DNA of 64,000 nt from Lewinellaceae bacterium. GTDB lineage: Bacteria; Bacteroidota; Bacteroidia; Chitinophagales; Saprospiraceae. This document shows positions 45,927 through 54,719 of the stretch, in pieces. The notes beneath the pieces were generated by a model, which was not told the origin of the DNA, ran no database searches, and saw nothing but the letters and a program-made list of their open reading frames with translations. Position 1 is the stretch's first letter. Each line of letters starts with the position of its first letter. A program made the position numbers and the translations under genes. The stretch covers positions 183,979 to 247,978 of the forward strand of contig JAHELJ010000003.1 in assembly GCA_024644235.1 (NCBI GenBank), in the 5' to 3' direction.

Positions 45927-46199
45927 CTAAATATTCTTGACGTCATCGGGTAAATTGTAAAAAGTAGGATGACGATATATCTTATCTCTAGCGGGCTCGA
46001 ACAATGCTTCTTGCTCACTCGGGTTTGAAGCCAATATATCTTTAGAGCGAACTACCCAAATGCTTATGCCTTCATTTCTCCGCGTATACACATCTCGTGC
46101 ATTTTCCAAAGCTACTTCATGATCCGGTGCATGAAGGCTGCCTACATGCTTATGATGAAGTCCATTTCGACTTCGAATAAAAACTTCAAATAATTCCAT
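45927..46199 (-). CDS. paaB: Phenylacetyl-CoA epoxidase subunit PaaB
   Basis: A 90-residue protein with the whole PaaB sequence pattern (WELFEVFIRSRNGLHHKHVGSLHAPD-like start, then RNEGISIWVVRSKDI). PaaB links the PaaAC heterodimers into the larger complex. Its length is close to the family norm of about 95. It lies between paaA (10 nt) and paaC (3 nt). Confidence 0.94.
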   Translation of the reverse strand: MELFEVFIRSRNGLHHKHVGSLHAPDHEVALENARDVYTRRNEGISIWVVRSKDILASNPSEQEALFEPARDKIYRHPTFYNLPDDVKNI

Positions 46200-46209
46200 A
46201 GTTCTTTAT

Positions 46210-47145
46210 TTATGCTATAGCCTTCTTCATTTCAGACTGCCTTCGGGCGTAGGCTTCAGCTGCGTCCCGAATCCAAGCTCCCTCTACATGAGCTTTTCGC
46301 CTCGCCTCTAGCCTTTCGCGATTACAAGGTCCAAATCCCTTTACCACCTTCCAGAATTCCTCCCAATCGATCTCTCCAAAATCGTAATGATGCCTATCTG
46401 GATTCCACCTTAAATGGGGATCAGGAATGGTGATTCCCAAGTAATCAGCCTGAGGGACTGTCATATCCACAAATCGTTGTCTGAGGTCATCGTTGCGTTC
46501 TCGCTTGATCTTCCATTTCATCGATTGTTCGGTATGAGTGCTTTCAGTATCGTGAGGACCAAACATCATCAGGGCAGGCCACCACCATCTGTTAAGAGCA
46601 TCTTGCGCCATTGCCTTCTGAGCGGCAGATCCCCGGCAAAGCGTTAGCATGATTTCGTATCCCTGACGCTGGTGAAAACTCTCCTCTTTACAGATTCTGA
46701 CCATTGCTCTTGCATACGGCCCATAAGATGTACGGGTGAGAGAAACTTGATTGAGAATAGCCGCACCATCCACTAACCAACCTATGGCACCAATATCTGC
46801 CCATGAAGTCGTGGGATAGTTGAAAATACTGGAATACTTGGCTCTTCCGGCTAAGAGATCGTCGATGGTTTCGTCACGTGGAGTCCCAAGAGTCTCCGTT
46901 GCCGAGTACAGGTATAACCCGTGCCCAGCCTCGTCCTGCACCTTAGCCAACAGAGCCACTTTGCGTCTCAGGGATGGAGCCCGCGTGAGCCAATTGCCTT
47001 CTGGAAGCATACCGACCACTTCACTGTGTGCATGCTGGGAAATTTGTCGAACCAGAGTTCTACGATAAGCTTCCGGCATCCAATCTTTTGGTTCAATTTT
47101 GAGATCTTGATCGATTCTATTTTGAAATCTCTCTTCCTTTGTCAT
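46210..47145 (-). CDS. paaA: Phenylacetyl-CoA epoxidase catalytic subunit PaaA
   Basis: A 311-residue di-iron oxygenase. Metal ligands lie in [17 protein letters not shown] and [13 protein letters not shown], the two ExxH pairs of the ferritin-like four-helix bundle. It inserts one oxygen atom into phenylacetyl-CoA to give the 1,2-epoxide, taking electrons from PaaE. The ATG at 47145 is preferred; the longer frame uses a TTG two codons earlier. It is 10 nt downstream of paaE. Confidence 0.95.
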   Translation of the reverse strand: MTKEERFQNRIDQDLKIEPKDWMPEAYRRTLVRQISQHAHSEVVGMLPEGNWLTRAPSLRRKVALLAKVQDEAGHGLYLYSATETLGTPRDETIDDLLAGRAKYSSIFNYPTTSWADIGAIGWLVDGAAILNQVSLTRTSYGPYARAMVRICKEESFHQRQGYEIMLTLCRGSAAQKAMAQDALNRWWWPALMMFGPHDTESTHTEQSMKWKIKRERNDDLRQRFVDMTVPQADYLGITIPDPHLRWNPDRHHYDFGEIDWEEFWKVVKGFGPCNRERLEARRKAHVEGAWIRDAAEAYARRQSEMKKAIA

Positions 47146-47155
47146 AATCAAAATT

Positions 47156-48235
47156 TTAGATCACATCGTAGTCTACCACTACTTTATCTGAGCTTGGCAC
47201 GGCCTGACAAGTGAGGATAAAATCTTTTTCTAATTCTTCTTCATCAAGTCCATAGTTCACAATCATAGCTACATTGCCCTCAATCAATCGGGCTTTACAA
47301 GTACAGCAAACCCCTCCCTTGCAGGCAAAGGGTAAATCCAATCCATGATCCAAGGCCGTATCCAGAATTGATTTTGGTTGTTCAAATGCAATTCTGTGCG
47401 TGTGTCCATCAATTCTTATCTCAACATGCCCAGCGAGAGGCGTTTTGTCCGGTGATTCTGTGGCTACTGCGACTTTGCGGTCAAACATCTCAGGTGAAGT
47501 AAATAATTCTCTTTTGATTCGTCCTTTGGCTACCCCCATTTCTAGTAGGCAGTTGGTCAATTCCTCCATCATCGAGTGAGGGCCACACAGGAAATATGCT
47601 TCAATTTCGCCTGGTGCAAAAAGGAGTTGGGCAAGCTGACGGCATTTCTTCTGATCGATCCTACCATTGAAAATTTCAAACTCCTGCTTACGGCGGCTTA
47701 AGAAATGATAAATCGCCAGACGGTCCATGAAGCGGTTCTTTAATTCTGCGAGCTCCTCCAGGAAGAGAATCTGATCTCTACTTTTGTTCGCAAAAAACAA
47801 AATAAAAGTGCTGTGGGGTTCAATTGTCAAAGCAGACTTGAGGATTGAAATTATGGGAGTTATCCCACTCCCGGCAGCGAAGGCCACATAGGTATTGGTG
47901 TTAGTAGCCTTGAAGGGGAAAATAAAACTCCCGTCGGGAGGCATCACAGAAATCGACATCCCTTCTCGAAGCAGATCGTTTGCATAGGTGCTGAATTTAC
48001 CCTTTGGCACCTGTTTCACGGTGAAACAATACTCATTCTCATGAGGGGCAGAGCATAATGAATAGTTTCGGCGTACTTCCTCATCATCGACAAGTGCCTT
48101 AATGGTCAAGTGCTGACCAGCCTCAAAACTGAATTCCTGCTGTAGATCAACCGGAACATCCAGGCAAATGGTGATCGCATCTGATGTTTCTTTTTGTAAA
48201 GATCTGATACGAATTGGATAGAATCTCTTAGCCAT
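47156..48235 (-). CDS. paaE: Phenylacetyl-CoA epoxidase reductase PaaE
   Basis: A 359-residue reductase with an FAD domain (about 1-105; RNYSLCSAP binds flavin), a NAD(P)-binding domain (about 110-245; [11 protein letters not shown]) and a C-terminal plant-type 2Fe-2S ferredoxin (CKGGVCCTC plus a last Cys in LTCQAVP). It carries electrons from NADPH to PaaA. The ATG at 48235 is chosen because it overlaps the tetR stop by 8 nt; the ATG 24 nt earlier is the alternative. Placing paaE first, before paaA, differs from the E. coli order. Confidence 0.93.
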   Translation of the reverse strand: MAKRFYPIRIRSLQKETSDAITICLDVPVDLQQEFSFEAGQHLTIKALVDDEEVRRNYSLCSAPHENEYCFTVKQVPKGKFSTYANDLLREGMSISVMPPDGSFIFPFKATNTNTYVAFAAGSGITPIISILKSALTIEPHSTFILFFANKSRDQILFLEELAELKNRFMDRLAIYHFLSRRKQEFEIFNGRIDQKKCRQLAQLLFAPGEIEAYFLCGPHSMMEELTNCLLEMGVAKGRIKRELFTSPEMFDRKVAVATESPDKTPLAGHVEIRIDGHTHRIAFEQPKSILDTALDHGLDLPFACKGGVCCTCKARLIEGNVAMIVNYGLDEEELEKDFILTCQAVPSSDKVVVDYDVI

Positions 48236-48818
48236 TGCTTTTGGTTTCAAGTCCTTCAAAGATCATGCTTAGGATATTTTGCTTTAAGATGCCTTTATCG
48301 ATTTTTCTTCTCTCGCTATACCATCTTTGAATCCACTGTACTGCTGCAAGCACTGTATACAAGACCACTTTAGGATCCATCTGCCTGATTCGCTTTTGCT
48401 TAATGGCCAACTCTATCAATCTAAGTAATCTGTCTTCGTAGTCCTTGCGCTTAATGCGGAAGTCGTTGCGTGCTGGTTCAGCAAGGTGTCTCCATTCGCT
48501 TTCGGCAACAGCTGCTTCGTCAGTATATTGCAGGATAATATCAAGGTGGCTCTCAAGCACCGATCTCAAATTTGAAGTACTGCGGGCATGCAGGTTTCGT
48601 TCAAGATTATTCAAATATCGATGGCTCATCCCAAAGCATATTTCATGCAACAACCCCTGCTTCGATTGAATGTGATTGTAAAGACTAGCTGCCTCAATGC
48701 CAACCTCTTCCGCCAGATCACGCATGGTCGTAGCCACAAAACCCCTCGTTTTGAAGAGGCGCACAGCCGCTTTTCGGATGTGTATCGAACGGTCTGGCAA
48801 TCGAACTTGCGTATCCAT
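48228..48818 (-). CDS. TetR family regulator of the phenylacetate operon (PaaR-like)
   Basis: A 196-residue TetR protein: helix-turn-helix at about 12-58 (AVRLFKTRGFVATTMRDLAEEVGIEAASLYNHI) and a C-terminal ligand-binding helical domain. It is the first gene of the paa operon and overlaps paaE by 8 nt. A perfect palindrome touches its start codon, so it likely represses itself and the operon until an acyl-CoA binds. Phenylacetyl-CoA is the inducer of comparable TetR regulators in other bacteria; here it is inferred. Confidence 0.88.
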   Translation of the reverse strand: MDTQVRLPDRSIHIRKAAVRLFKTRGFVATTMRDLAEEVGIEAASLYNHIQSKQGLLHEICFGMSHRYLNNLERNLHARSTSNLRSVLESHLDIILQYTDEAAVAESEWRHLAEPARNDFRIKRKDYEDRLLRLIELAIKQKRIRQMDPKVVLYTVLAAVQWIQRWYSERRKIDKGILKQNILSMIFEGLETKSNG

Positions 48819-48848
48819 AAACTAACAGTTGTTAGTTTGGCAAACATA
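48819..48848 (-). promoter_or_regulatory. Promoter and operator of the paa operon
   Basis: On the minus strand TATGTTTG (48841-48848) is a full match to the -7 consensus TAnnTTTG. Directly downstream is AAACTAACA-GT-TGTTAGTTT (48819-48838), a perfect inverted repeat with 9-bp arms and 2-nt centre that ends one base before the tetR start codon. A TetR dimer there would cover the transcription start. The -33 element would lie inside the rpsT terminator and is not clear. Confidence 0.72.
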
Positions 48849-48877
48849 AAAAAAGCCTGGCGGAAAAGCCAGACTTT
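48848..48877 (-). terminator. Terminator of rpsT
   Basis: Read on the minus strand, a 10-bp stem (arms 48868-48877 and 48852-48861, with one G-U pair) around a 6-nt loop is followed by TTTTTTT. It lies 23 nt after the rpsT stop and ends just where the paa promoter begins. Confidence 0.85.
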
Positions 48878-48900
48878 CAGATCATCTATATGATCTTTTA

Positions 48901-49155
48901 TTACTTCAGTCCTGCAACGAAATGACTAAGCTTACTCTTCAAATTCGCTGCCTTGTTTTTATGGATATTGTTTCTCTTAGCAAGGTGATCGATCATGCTA
49001 ACTACTTTTGGTAAGAACTTCTCCGCTTCGGTTTTCTCTGTGAGTTGTCGAAGATTATTGATAGCGGTACGTGTTGCCTTCTTGTAGTACCGATTTCTCA
49101 ATCTCGCCTTTTCATTTTGTCTTATTCTCTTCTTCGCCGATTTATGATTCGCCAT
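48901..49155 (-). CDS. rpsT: 30S ribosomal protein S20
   Basis: An 84-residue basic protein with the S20 opening [21 protein letters not shown] and the helical [11 protein letters not shown] end. It binds 16S rRNA at the base of the small subunit. It is a single-gene unit with its own promoter element and terminator. Confidence 0.97.
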   Translation of the reverse strand: MANHKSAKKRIRQNEKARLRNRYYKKATRTAINNLRQLTEKTEAEKFLPKVVSMIDHLAKRNNIHKNKAANLKSKLSHFVAGLK

Positions 49156-49177
49156 ACTGATCTAAAATTTGCGGTGG

Positions 49178-49185
49178 CAAAGATA
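49178..49185 (-). promoter_or_regulatory. -7 promoter element of rpsT
   Basis: The minus strand reads TATCTTTG, an exact fit to the Bacteroidota TAnnTTTG element, 23 nt before the rpsT start codon. The -33 element is weak. Confidence 0.55.
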
Positions 49186-49352
49186 TGCTTTATTCTCTGT
49201 TAATGTCTACATAATTCTAAAAAAATGGTCCTTCGACCTGATATGCTGGCAGTGTATTCGCCCTGCAATCATTAAATAACAATGACTTACGTGTTAAAAT
49301 CGACTGCTAGGTGCAAAATCGGGGCATAGAAGGCCCTTTTTTAGATATAAAA

Positions 49353-49384
49353 TTTGTTTTGCATGTCTACACCGCCTAACTTTG
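49353..49384 (+). promoter_or_regulatory. Promoter of the HU gene
   Basis: TTTG (49353-49356) and TAACTTTG (49377-49384) are 20 nt apart, an exact example of the Bacteroidota housekeeping promoter. It lies 39 nt before the HU start codon; the leader is AT-rich, as expected for efficient translation without a Shine-Dalgarno. Confidence 0.75.
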
Positions 49385-49423
49385 CGGCCGTATTAAATTT
49401 TTTTATAATTTAAAACTTCTAAG

Positions 49424-49696
49424 ATGAATAAAGGAGATTTAATTGAGAGTGTTGCCAAACAATCAGGACTTAGCAAAGCCGATGCTGGAAGAGCAGTTGA
49501 TGCCGTTTTGGACTCAATCACTGGTACTTTGATGACAGGAGATAAAGTTACACTTCCAGGTTTTGGAACATTTTCTACATCCAAGAGAGCTGCTCGTCAG
49601 GGAAGAAATCCACTCACCGGAGCAACGATCCAAATCAAAGCGAAAACTGTAGCCAAGTTCAAGGCTGGTTCCAAACTCACCGAAGCTGTGAACTAA
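49424..49696 (+). CDS. HU family DNA-binding protein
   Basis: A 90-residue HU/IHF protein with MNKGDLIESVAKQSGLSKADAGRAVDAVLDSI, the dimer-forming helices, GFGTFSTSKRAARQGRNPLTGA and the beta-arm start. It bends and compacts DNA. It is a single-gene unit between a strong promoter and a strong terminator, which points to high expression. Confidence 0.96.
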   Translation: MNKGDLIESVAKQSGLSKADAGRAVDAVLDSITGTLMTGDKVTLPGFGTFSTSKRAARQGRNPLTGATIQIKAKTVAKFKAGSKLTEAVN

Positions 49697-49722
49697 GAAA
49701 TCATTTTAGCCTAAAGAGAAAG

Positions 49723-49754
49723 GAAAAAGGCAATCTACCCAGGTTGCCTTTTTC
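49723..49754 (+). terminator. Terminator of the HU gene
   Basis: A perfect 11-bp stem, GAAAAAGGCAA (49723-49733) with TTGCCTTTTTC (49744-49754), around a 10-nt loop. The T-run forms the 3' arm. It lies 26 nt after the HU stop. Confidence 0.88.
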
Positions 49755-49780
49755 TCATTCATCAAAAACCATCGTTTAAG

Positions 49781-50929
49781 ATGTCAGACATGAAATTTGA
49801 GACCAAAGTTATACATGCAGGTATTGATCCTGACCCTTCCACTGGGGCTATTATGACACCTATCTATCAGACATCCACCTATGTACAAGATGGTCCCGGA
49901 AAGCACAAAGGATATGAATACGGACGTACTCAGAATCCTACGCGCACAGCTTTGGAGAACAACTTGGCTCAACTGGAGAATGGTCGCCATGGACTAGCTT
50001 TTGGATCTGGATTAGCCGCTATGGATGCCGTTTTGAAGTTGCTCGATCCCGGCGATGAGATCATCTCAACCAACGATTTATACGGAGGGTCATACCGGCA
50101 GATGGTTCAGATCTATGCCCGATACGGGGTCGTTGCCCACTTCATCGATTTCAGCGACAAGCAACAATTTAAAGACACGCTGAATGAACGTACCAAGCTG
50201 ATTTGGATTGAGACACCTACAAATCCAATGTTACAGATTGTTGACATTAGGGATGTCTGCAAAGCTGTCGCAAAGAAGGACATTCTTACTTGCGTTGACA
50301 ACACCTTCGCCAGCCCCTACCTCCAGAATCCACTAGATTTGGGAGCTGACATTGTTTTACATTCAGCAACAAAGTACCTGGCTGGCCATTCAGATGTTAT
50401 TCTGGGTGCATTGGTTTGTAATGATGAGAAACTCGCCGAAAAGTTGAGATTCCTCCAAAACGCCATTGGAGCCGTGCCAGGACCTCAGGACTGCTTTCTC
50501 ACCCTCCGTGGTATTAAGACACTTCATCTACGTGTACAAAGGGCTTCTGACAATGCAACGGAGATAGCTGCTTTTCTGAAAAAAAGCCGGAAAGTTGACA
50601 AGGTTTATTATCCTGGATTCATCGACTTTCCGAATCATGAAGTAGCCAAAAAGCAGATGCGGCACTATGGAGCAATGGTCTCATTCACCCTGAAAAATGA
50701 TTCTAAACGAGCTGCTAACCGGGTGCTCAATCGTACCAAAATATTTAGCCTCGCAGAATCTCTGGGAGGTGTAGAATCACTCATTGGTCATCCTGCTTCT
50801 ATGACCCATGGCTCGATCCCGAAAAAAGAGAGACTGGCAATTGGACTAACAGACTCTTTGATTCGCCTCAGTATAGGTGTAGAGCACGTTGATGATCTGA
50901 TCGGGGATTTGAGAGAGTCATTGAAGTAA
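49781..50929 (+). CDS. Cystathionine gamma-synthase / gamma-lyase family PLP enzyme
   Basis: A 382-residue Cys/Met-metabolism PLP enzyme. The Schiff-base Lys is in LHSATKYLAGHSDVILG, the cofactor-binding Tyr/Arg region is YEYGRTQNPTR, and SLGGVESLIGHPASMTHGSIP near the C-terminus is the family's substrate site. It acts in transsulfuration, making or cleaving cystathionine; gamma-lyase or gamma-synthase cannot be separated by eye. An in-frame ATG at 49790 is also possible. Confidence 0.9.
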   Translation: MSDMKFETKVIHAGIDPDPSTGAIMTPIYQTSTYVQDGPGKHKGYEYGRTQNPTRTALENNLAQLENGRHGLAFGSGLAAMDAVLKLLDPGDEIISTNDLYGGSYRQMVQIYARYGVVAHFIDFSDKQQFKDTLNERTKLIWIETPTNPMLQIVDIRDVCKAVAKKDILTCVDNTFASPYLQNPLDLGADIVLHSATKYLAGHSDVILGALVCNDEKLAEKLRFLQNAIGAVPGPQDCFLTLRGIKTLHLRVQRASDNATEIAAFLKKSRKVDKVYYPGFIDFPNHEVAKKQMRHYGAMVSFTLKNDSKRAANRVLNRTKIFSLAESLGGVESLIGHPASMTHGSIPKKERLAIGLTDSLIRLSIGVEHVDDLIGDLRESLK

Positions 50930-51007
50930 GATTAGCTACAGTATTGTATTGTAGAACTTTATGTATTTTCAACCTTCTTTATACGTTTAAGAACAAACTT
51001 TGAGAAG

Positions 51008-51784
51008 TTGGAATTACTTTCTCTTATCATACCCTGTTACAATGAAGCTGACCGATTTCATCTACTGATCCAGGGCCTTCTAGAGTTTGACAAGAAGTGG
51101 GCTTCCCCATATGAGTTGGTGTTGGTAAATGATGGTAGTAGTGATAGCACCGGCAATCTGATTGATACCTTCGATACTTCTGGTTTTCAACATATGAAGT
51201 CTTTCCAAAAGGTTCAACTACCCAAAAACGTCGGTAAGGGATTTGCCTTGCGAGCAGGAATGATGACTGCCAGGGGAGATTTTCTTTTGACATTAGACGC
51301 AGATATGGCGGCAAAACCTGCTGAGCTCATACGTTGGCGTGAAGCATTCGATGGGGAACTCTATTCACCTGAGAGGATCGTCATTGCATCTCGCAGACAT
51401 GACGACTCGCAGATCGATGCAAAACTTCTAAGAAGAATTCTTGGGAACCTTTTGAACCATGTTGTACGGCTTCTGACTTCTTTAAAGATTAAGGATACCC
51501 AATGTGGTTTTAAACTGTATCCAAGAGTGGTAGGTCAAAGACTTTTTGGAGAATTGAAAGAACCGGGATGGGCACATGACATTGAGATTATTCTACGAGC
51601 TAAGCAAAAAGGAATTGAAGTTATTTCGATGCCGATCGAATGGACACATGTAAATAATGAAAAGATTAATGTATTTCTTGATGGCGTCCAAATGGTTTTT
51701 AGTGCCCTTAGCATTTCCCGCTACCTTAAACAGGAACAAAACAAAGTGAAAGCCAAAGAAGCCCTGTTAGAAAATGGACCGTAG
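51008..51784 (+). CDS. Family 2 glycosyltransferase, dolichol-phosphate mannosyltransferase-like
   Basis: A 258-residue GT-A enzyme starting at TTG (no in-frame ATG is near). It has LSLIIPCYNEADRF, LVLVNDGSSDSTG and the metal-binding DAD in LTLDADMAAKP, then KIKDTQCGFKLYPR typical of DPM1/ALG5-like enzymes that load a sugar on a polyprenyl phosphate. Its product would feed a membrane transferase such as the one encoded two genes downstream. It overlaps the methyltransferase gene by 11 nt. Confidence 0.87.
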   Translation: MELLSLIIPCYNEADRFHLLIQGLLEFDKKWASPYELVLVNDGSSDSTGNLIDTFDTSGFQHMKSFQKVQLPKNVGKGFALRAGMMTARGDFLLTLDADMAAKPAELIRWREAFDGELYSPERIVIASRRHDDSQIDAKLLRRILGNLLNHVVRLLTSLKIKDTQCGFKLYPRVVGQRLFGELKEPGWAHDIEIILRAKQKGIEVISMPIEWTHVNNEKINVFLDGVQMVFSALSISRYLKQEQNKVKAKEALLENGP

Positions 51785-52478
51785 AATTACAAATGCGATT
51801 CGTTGGATCATGGATGAATGTCTTCCCCCAATCATCAGGGATAACAAGTATTTCATGTATCCCTTTTTCTATTTCTGGTTCAAGGGGAAGAACATCCCTG
51901 AAATCATGTCCTTTAAGTCCAGGGTCTTCTCAATGAACAAGGATGAATTTATAGACTTCTATCAGAGACGCACGTCTCTTGCGAAAGATCGAATAACTGA
52001 TTTATCAGAATCCAGCATTCAATTCATGATAGATAGATTGGATCCAAGCGCTACAACCTTGATTGATGTAGGCTGTGGGAACGGCTATTTTCTATCCAGA
52101 CTAAAGGGCACAGGCCTGGAAACGTGGGGATGTGACGTTTTTGATTCAGCACCTTTTCAACACAGTCGATATGTTCAAGGTGATATTGAAGATCTGCCAT
52201 TTGAGGATAATCAGTTTGATATCGTGACATCCCATCACACTTTGGAACATGTAATCGATCTGGAGAAATCGATCAGTGAATTAAAAAGGATCGCCAGAAA
52301 GCAATTGATGATAGTGGTGCCTTGCCAGCGCTACTATTATTATACGCTTGATGAGCATATCCGATTCTTCCCCTATAAAGAGCTTCTTGAGAGCAAAATC
52401 AAATTATCAAAATTTGAGTGCGTAAAGATCAAGGGGGATTTAGTCTATATCGGCAAAATCGACGATAGGTCCCTCTAA
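51774..52478 (+). CDS. Class I SAM-dependent methyltransferase
   Basis: A 234-residue methyltransferase with SAM motif I LIDVGCGNGYFLSRLKG (about residues 96-112), an acidic motif II region and the post-II TSHHTLEHVIDLEKSI. The N-terminal 60 residues are aromatic-rich and may meet the membrane. The substrate is unknown. It lies between a GT2 gene (11-nt overlap) and a large membrane protein gene (9-nt gap), so a glycolipid or polyprenyl-linked sugar is likely. Confidence 0.87.
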   Translation: MDRRITNAIRWIMDECLPPIIRDNKYFMYPFFYFWFKGKNIPEIMSFKSRVFSMNKDEFIDFYQRRTSLAKDRITDLSESSIQFMIDRLDPSATTLIDVGCGNGYFLSRLKGTGLETWGCDVFDSAPFQHSRYVQGDIEDLPFEDNQFDIVTSHHTLEHVIDLEKSISELKRIARKQLMIVVPCQRYYYYTLDEHIRFFPYKELLESKIKLSKFECVKIKGDLVYIGKIDDRSL

Positions 52479-52487
52479 ATCCAATTT

Positions 52488-54719
52488 ATGGCCAAACCAG
52501 AGAAGCAAAAAAGGAAAAAAGAGCAAGCAAGAAAAACTGCTAGAAAGAAATTGAAAAAGAAATCTGTGGCATTGCCAGATTTCTTTGTTGAGCCAAAGGT
52601 GACAGATCAACATCTTGCCCGGGTTTTCTTCGTACTGACCGCATCGTTTACCATACTTCTGAGTATAATGGCTTTGAGTGTCGGTCCAAATGGAGACGAA
52701 GATGTACAGGCGAAATATTCCGATGATCTAGTGTCATTCTATACCTCATTTGGAAAGGATACATCTGCTTTTCAGAGTTCAAAGGGAGATGCAATTCGAT
52801 ACTATGGAGGCATCTATGAAATCCCCGCTGGTGTGGTCAACAATGTTCTAGGGTATAACCGTGATGAGCCGGCCTACTATAGAGTACGACACTTGATAAT
52901 TGCTCTGTTTGGAGGTGTCGCAATGCTATTCACCGGTCTGTTTACCCGGCTGATTTCAAATTGGAAAGTGGCTATTCTTGCAGTTATTCTTCTCTTTCTA
53001 TCTCCTCGATTCCTTGGGCATAGTATGATGAATCCCAAGGACATTCCATTTGCGGCAGGTTATATTATGTCACTTTATTACATAGCAAAGTTAATCCTCG
53101 AACTTCCCAAGATCAACAAGGCTACAGTGATTTGGCTTGCAGTCGGTATCGGAATCTCCATTGGCGCTCGGATTGGTGGTATCTTACTGGTCTTTTATCT
53201 TGGGTTGGCTCTTCTCGCATATATTCTTCTCAGAGTAGGCCTTAAGAACTTCTTTACCGACCGGAAGCTTTTGTTTCACTACACAAAAATTGCGATACTT
53301 CCGTCTTTTGGTGGGTTATTCATAGGCCTGGTATTCTGGCCTTATGGCTTGATTAATCCAATAAAACACATACCTGAGGCCTTTGGAGCGTTTTCTGATT
53401 TTGAGACGCTGATCAAGGTGCTCTTTAAAGGTGAAATGATTTGGTCACAGGATGTACCCCTGCAATACACCCTGACCTGGATGTACAAAACCATTCCCCC
53501 AGCAGTGCTTTTGGGAACAATCCTAATTTTTTTCAGGTTTCGCTCCTTCTACCAAAAAGAATTTCAGCCTTTTACTATCCTTTTAGGATTGCTTGGATTC
53601 CTTTTCCCGATTATTTTCATTTTACTCAATGAATCCGCATTATATGATGGTTGGCGCCACTTGTTATTCACCTATCCATGTCTTGTCGCCATCAGTGGGG
53701 CAGCCTGGTTTTCACTGTATTCCACGCTCAAGAAAAAATCTCTCCAATATTTAGTCGTTTCAATTTTGGCTTTGGCTTGTGTTGATCCCCTTGCTTTTAT
53801 GATTCGCAATCCCAATTTTCATCACGTTTATTTCAATCCGCTAAATGGAGGTGTACAAGGGGCGTTAGGTAATTATGAGCTTGATTACTGGGGCACAAGT
53901 GTTAAGCAAGCTGCCCAATGGCTAGCTAAAAATGAACTGGAAAATAGCTCATTTGATGAACCGGTAGTTGTAGCAACAAATTTTTCATACGGCGCAAAAA
54001 TTTATCTGGAAGAAAGACTTGGGGCGAACGTTAACGTGATCTACCAAAGGTATCGCAATCGAGATAGTAGAGAGTACGATTACGCAATATGGGTAAACCG
54101 GTTTATTGATGGCTCTTACTTGCGGAATGGACATTGGCCCACTTCCAAAACAATCCATCAAATCCAGCTGAATGGCAAAATTCCCATAGCCATAATTGAA
54201 AAAGAAGATAGCGAGCATCTGGCATATCAGTGTGCGCAAGCGGTTAACCAGCGGGATTGGGACTCAGCGATAGATTTGTGCAGTAAGGAACTCGAAAAAT
54301 ATCCAGATAACGAAGTTGCCTGGCTCAATCTAGGGCTAGCTCATTTGAGTAAGAATGACTACGCGGCGGCCAAACCTGCTTTAGACAAAGGCCTTTCGAT
54401 TACTCCCGAGGGTATGAATGCCTTAAACTTTATGGGAATATACTACTTGAACACAAACAATATCGATATGGCTTTAAGCACTTTCGAAGATGCTGTTCGG
54501 TATCATGATCGCAATACCACTGGATATTACTATAAAGCCTTTATTCTTGCCAACCAACAGCAATTGAGCGAGGCACTACAAGCAATCCAAGAGTGCATAA
54601 CTGCCAATCCTCAATTTGCCAACTGCTATGATCTAGGAGCACGCATACACGAACAACTTGGCGACACTCGAAGTGCTCAGGCGTTTAGAAATGCCTTATC
54701 ACAAATAAGGGGAAATTGA
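52488..54719 (+). CDS. Polytopic glycosyltransferase-like membrane protein with TPR tail
   Basis: A 743-residue protein with a very basic first 30 residues (Lys/Arg-rich), about ten membrane helices (about 45-450) and a C-terminal TPR region (about 575-740). After helix one it has GPNGDEDVQAKYSDD, and later FLSPRFLGHSMMNPKDIPFA; such acidic first-loop motifs are typical of GT-C (family 39/PMT-like) enzymes that use polyprenyl-phosphate sugars. The TPR tail would bind a partner. The link with the upstream GT2, which could make the lipid-linked donor, supports this. Family assignment is by pattern and not certain. Confidence 0.75.
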   Translation: MAKPEKQKRKKEQARKTARKKLKKKSVALPDFFVEPKVTDQHLARVFFVLTASFTILLSIMALSVGPNGDEDVQAKYSDDLVSFYTSFGKDTSAFQSSKGDAIRYYGGIYEIPAGVVNNVLGYNRDEPAYYRVRHLIIALFGGVAMLFTGLFTRLISNWKVAILAVILLFLSPRFLGHSMMNPKDIPFAAGYIMSLYYIAKLILELPKINKATVIWLAVGIGISIGARIGGILLVFYLGLALLAYILLRVGLKNFFTDRKLLFHYTKIAILPSFGGLFIGLVFWPYGLINPIKHIPEAFGAFSDFETLIKVLFKGEMIWSQDVPLQYTLTWMYKTIPPAVLLGTILIFFRFRSFYQKEFQPFTILLGLLGFLFPIIFILLNESALYDGWRHLLFTYPCLVAISGAAWFSLYSTLKKKSLQYLVVSILALACVDPLAFMIRNPNFHHVYFNPLNGGVQGALGNYELDYWGTSVKQAAQWLAKNELENSSFDEPVVVATNFSYGAKIYLEERLGANVNVIYQRYRNRDSREYDYAIWVNRFIDGSYLRNGHWPTSKTIHQIQLNGKIPIAIIEKEDSEHLAYQCAQAVNQRDWDSAIDLCSKELEKYPDNEVAWLNLGLAHLSKNDYAAAKPALDKGLSITPEGMNALNFMGIYYLNTNNIDMALSTFEDAVRYHDRNTTGYYYKAFILANQQQLSEALQAIQECITANPQFANCYDLGARIHEQLGDTRSAQAFRNALSQIRGN

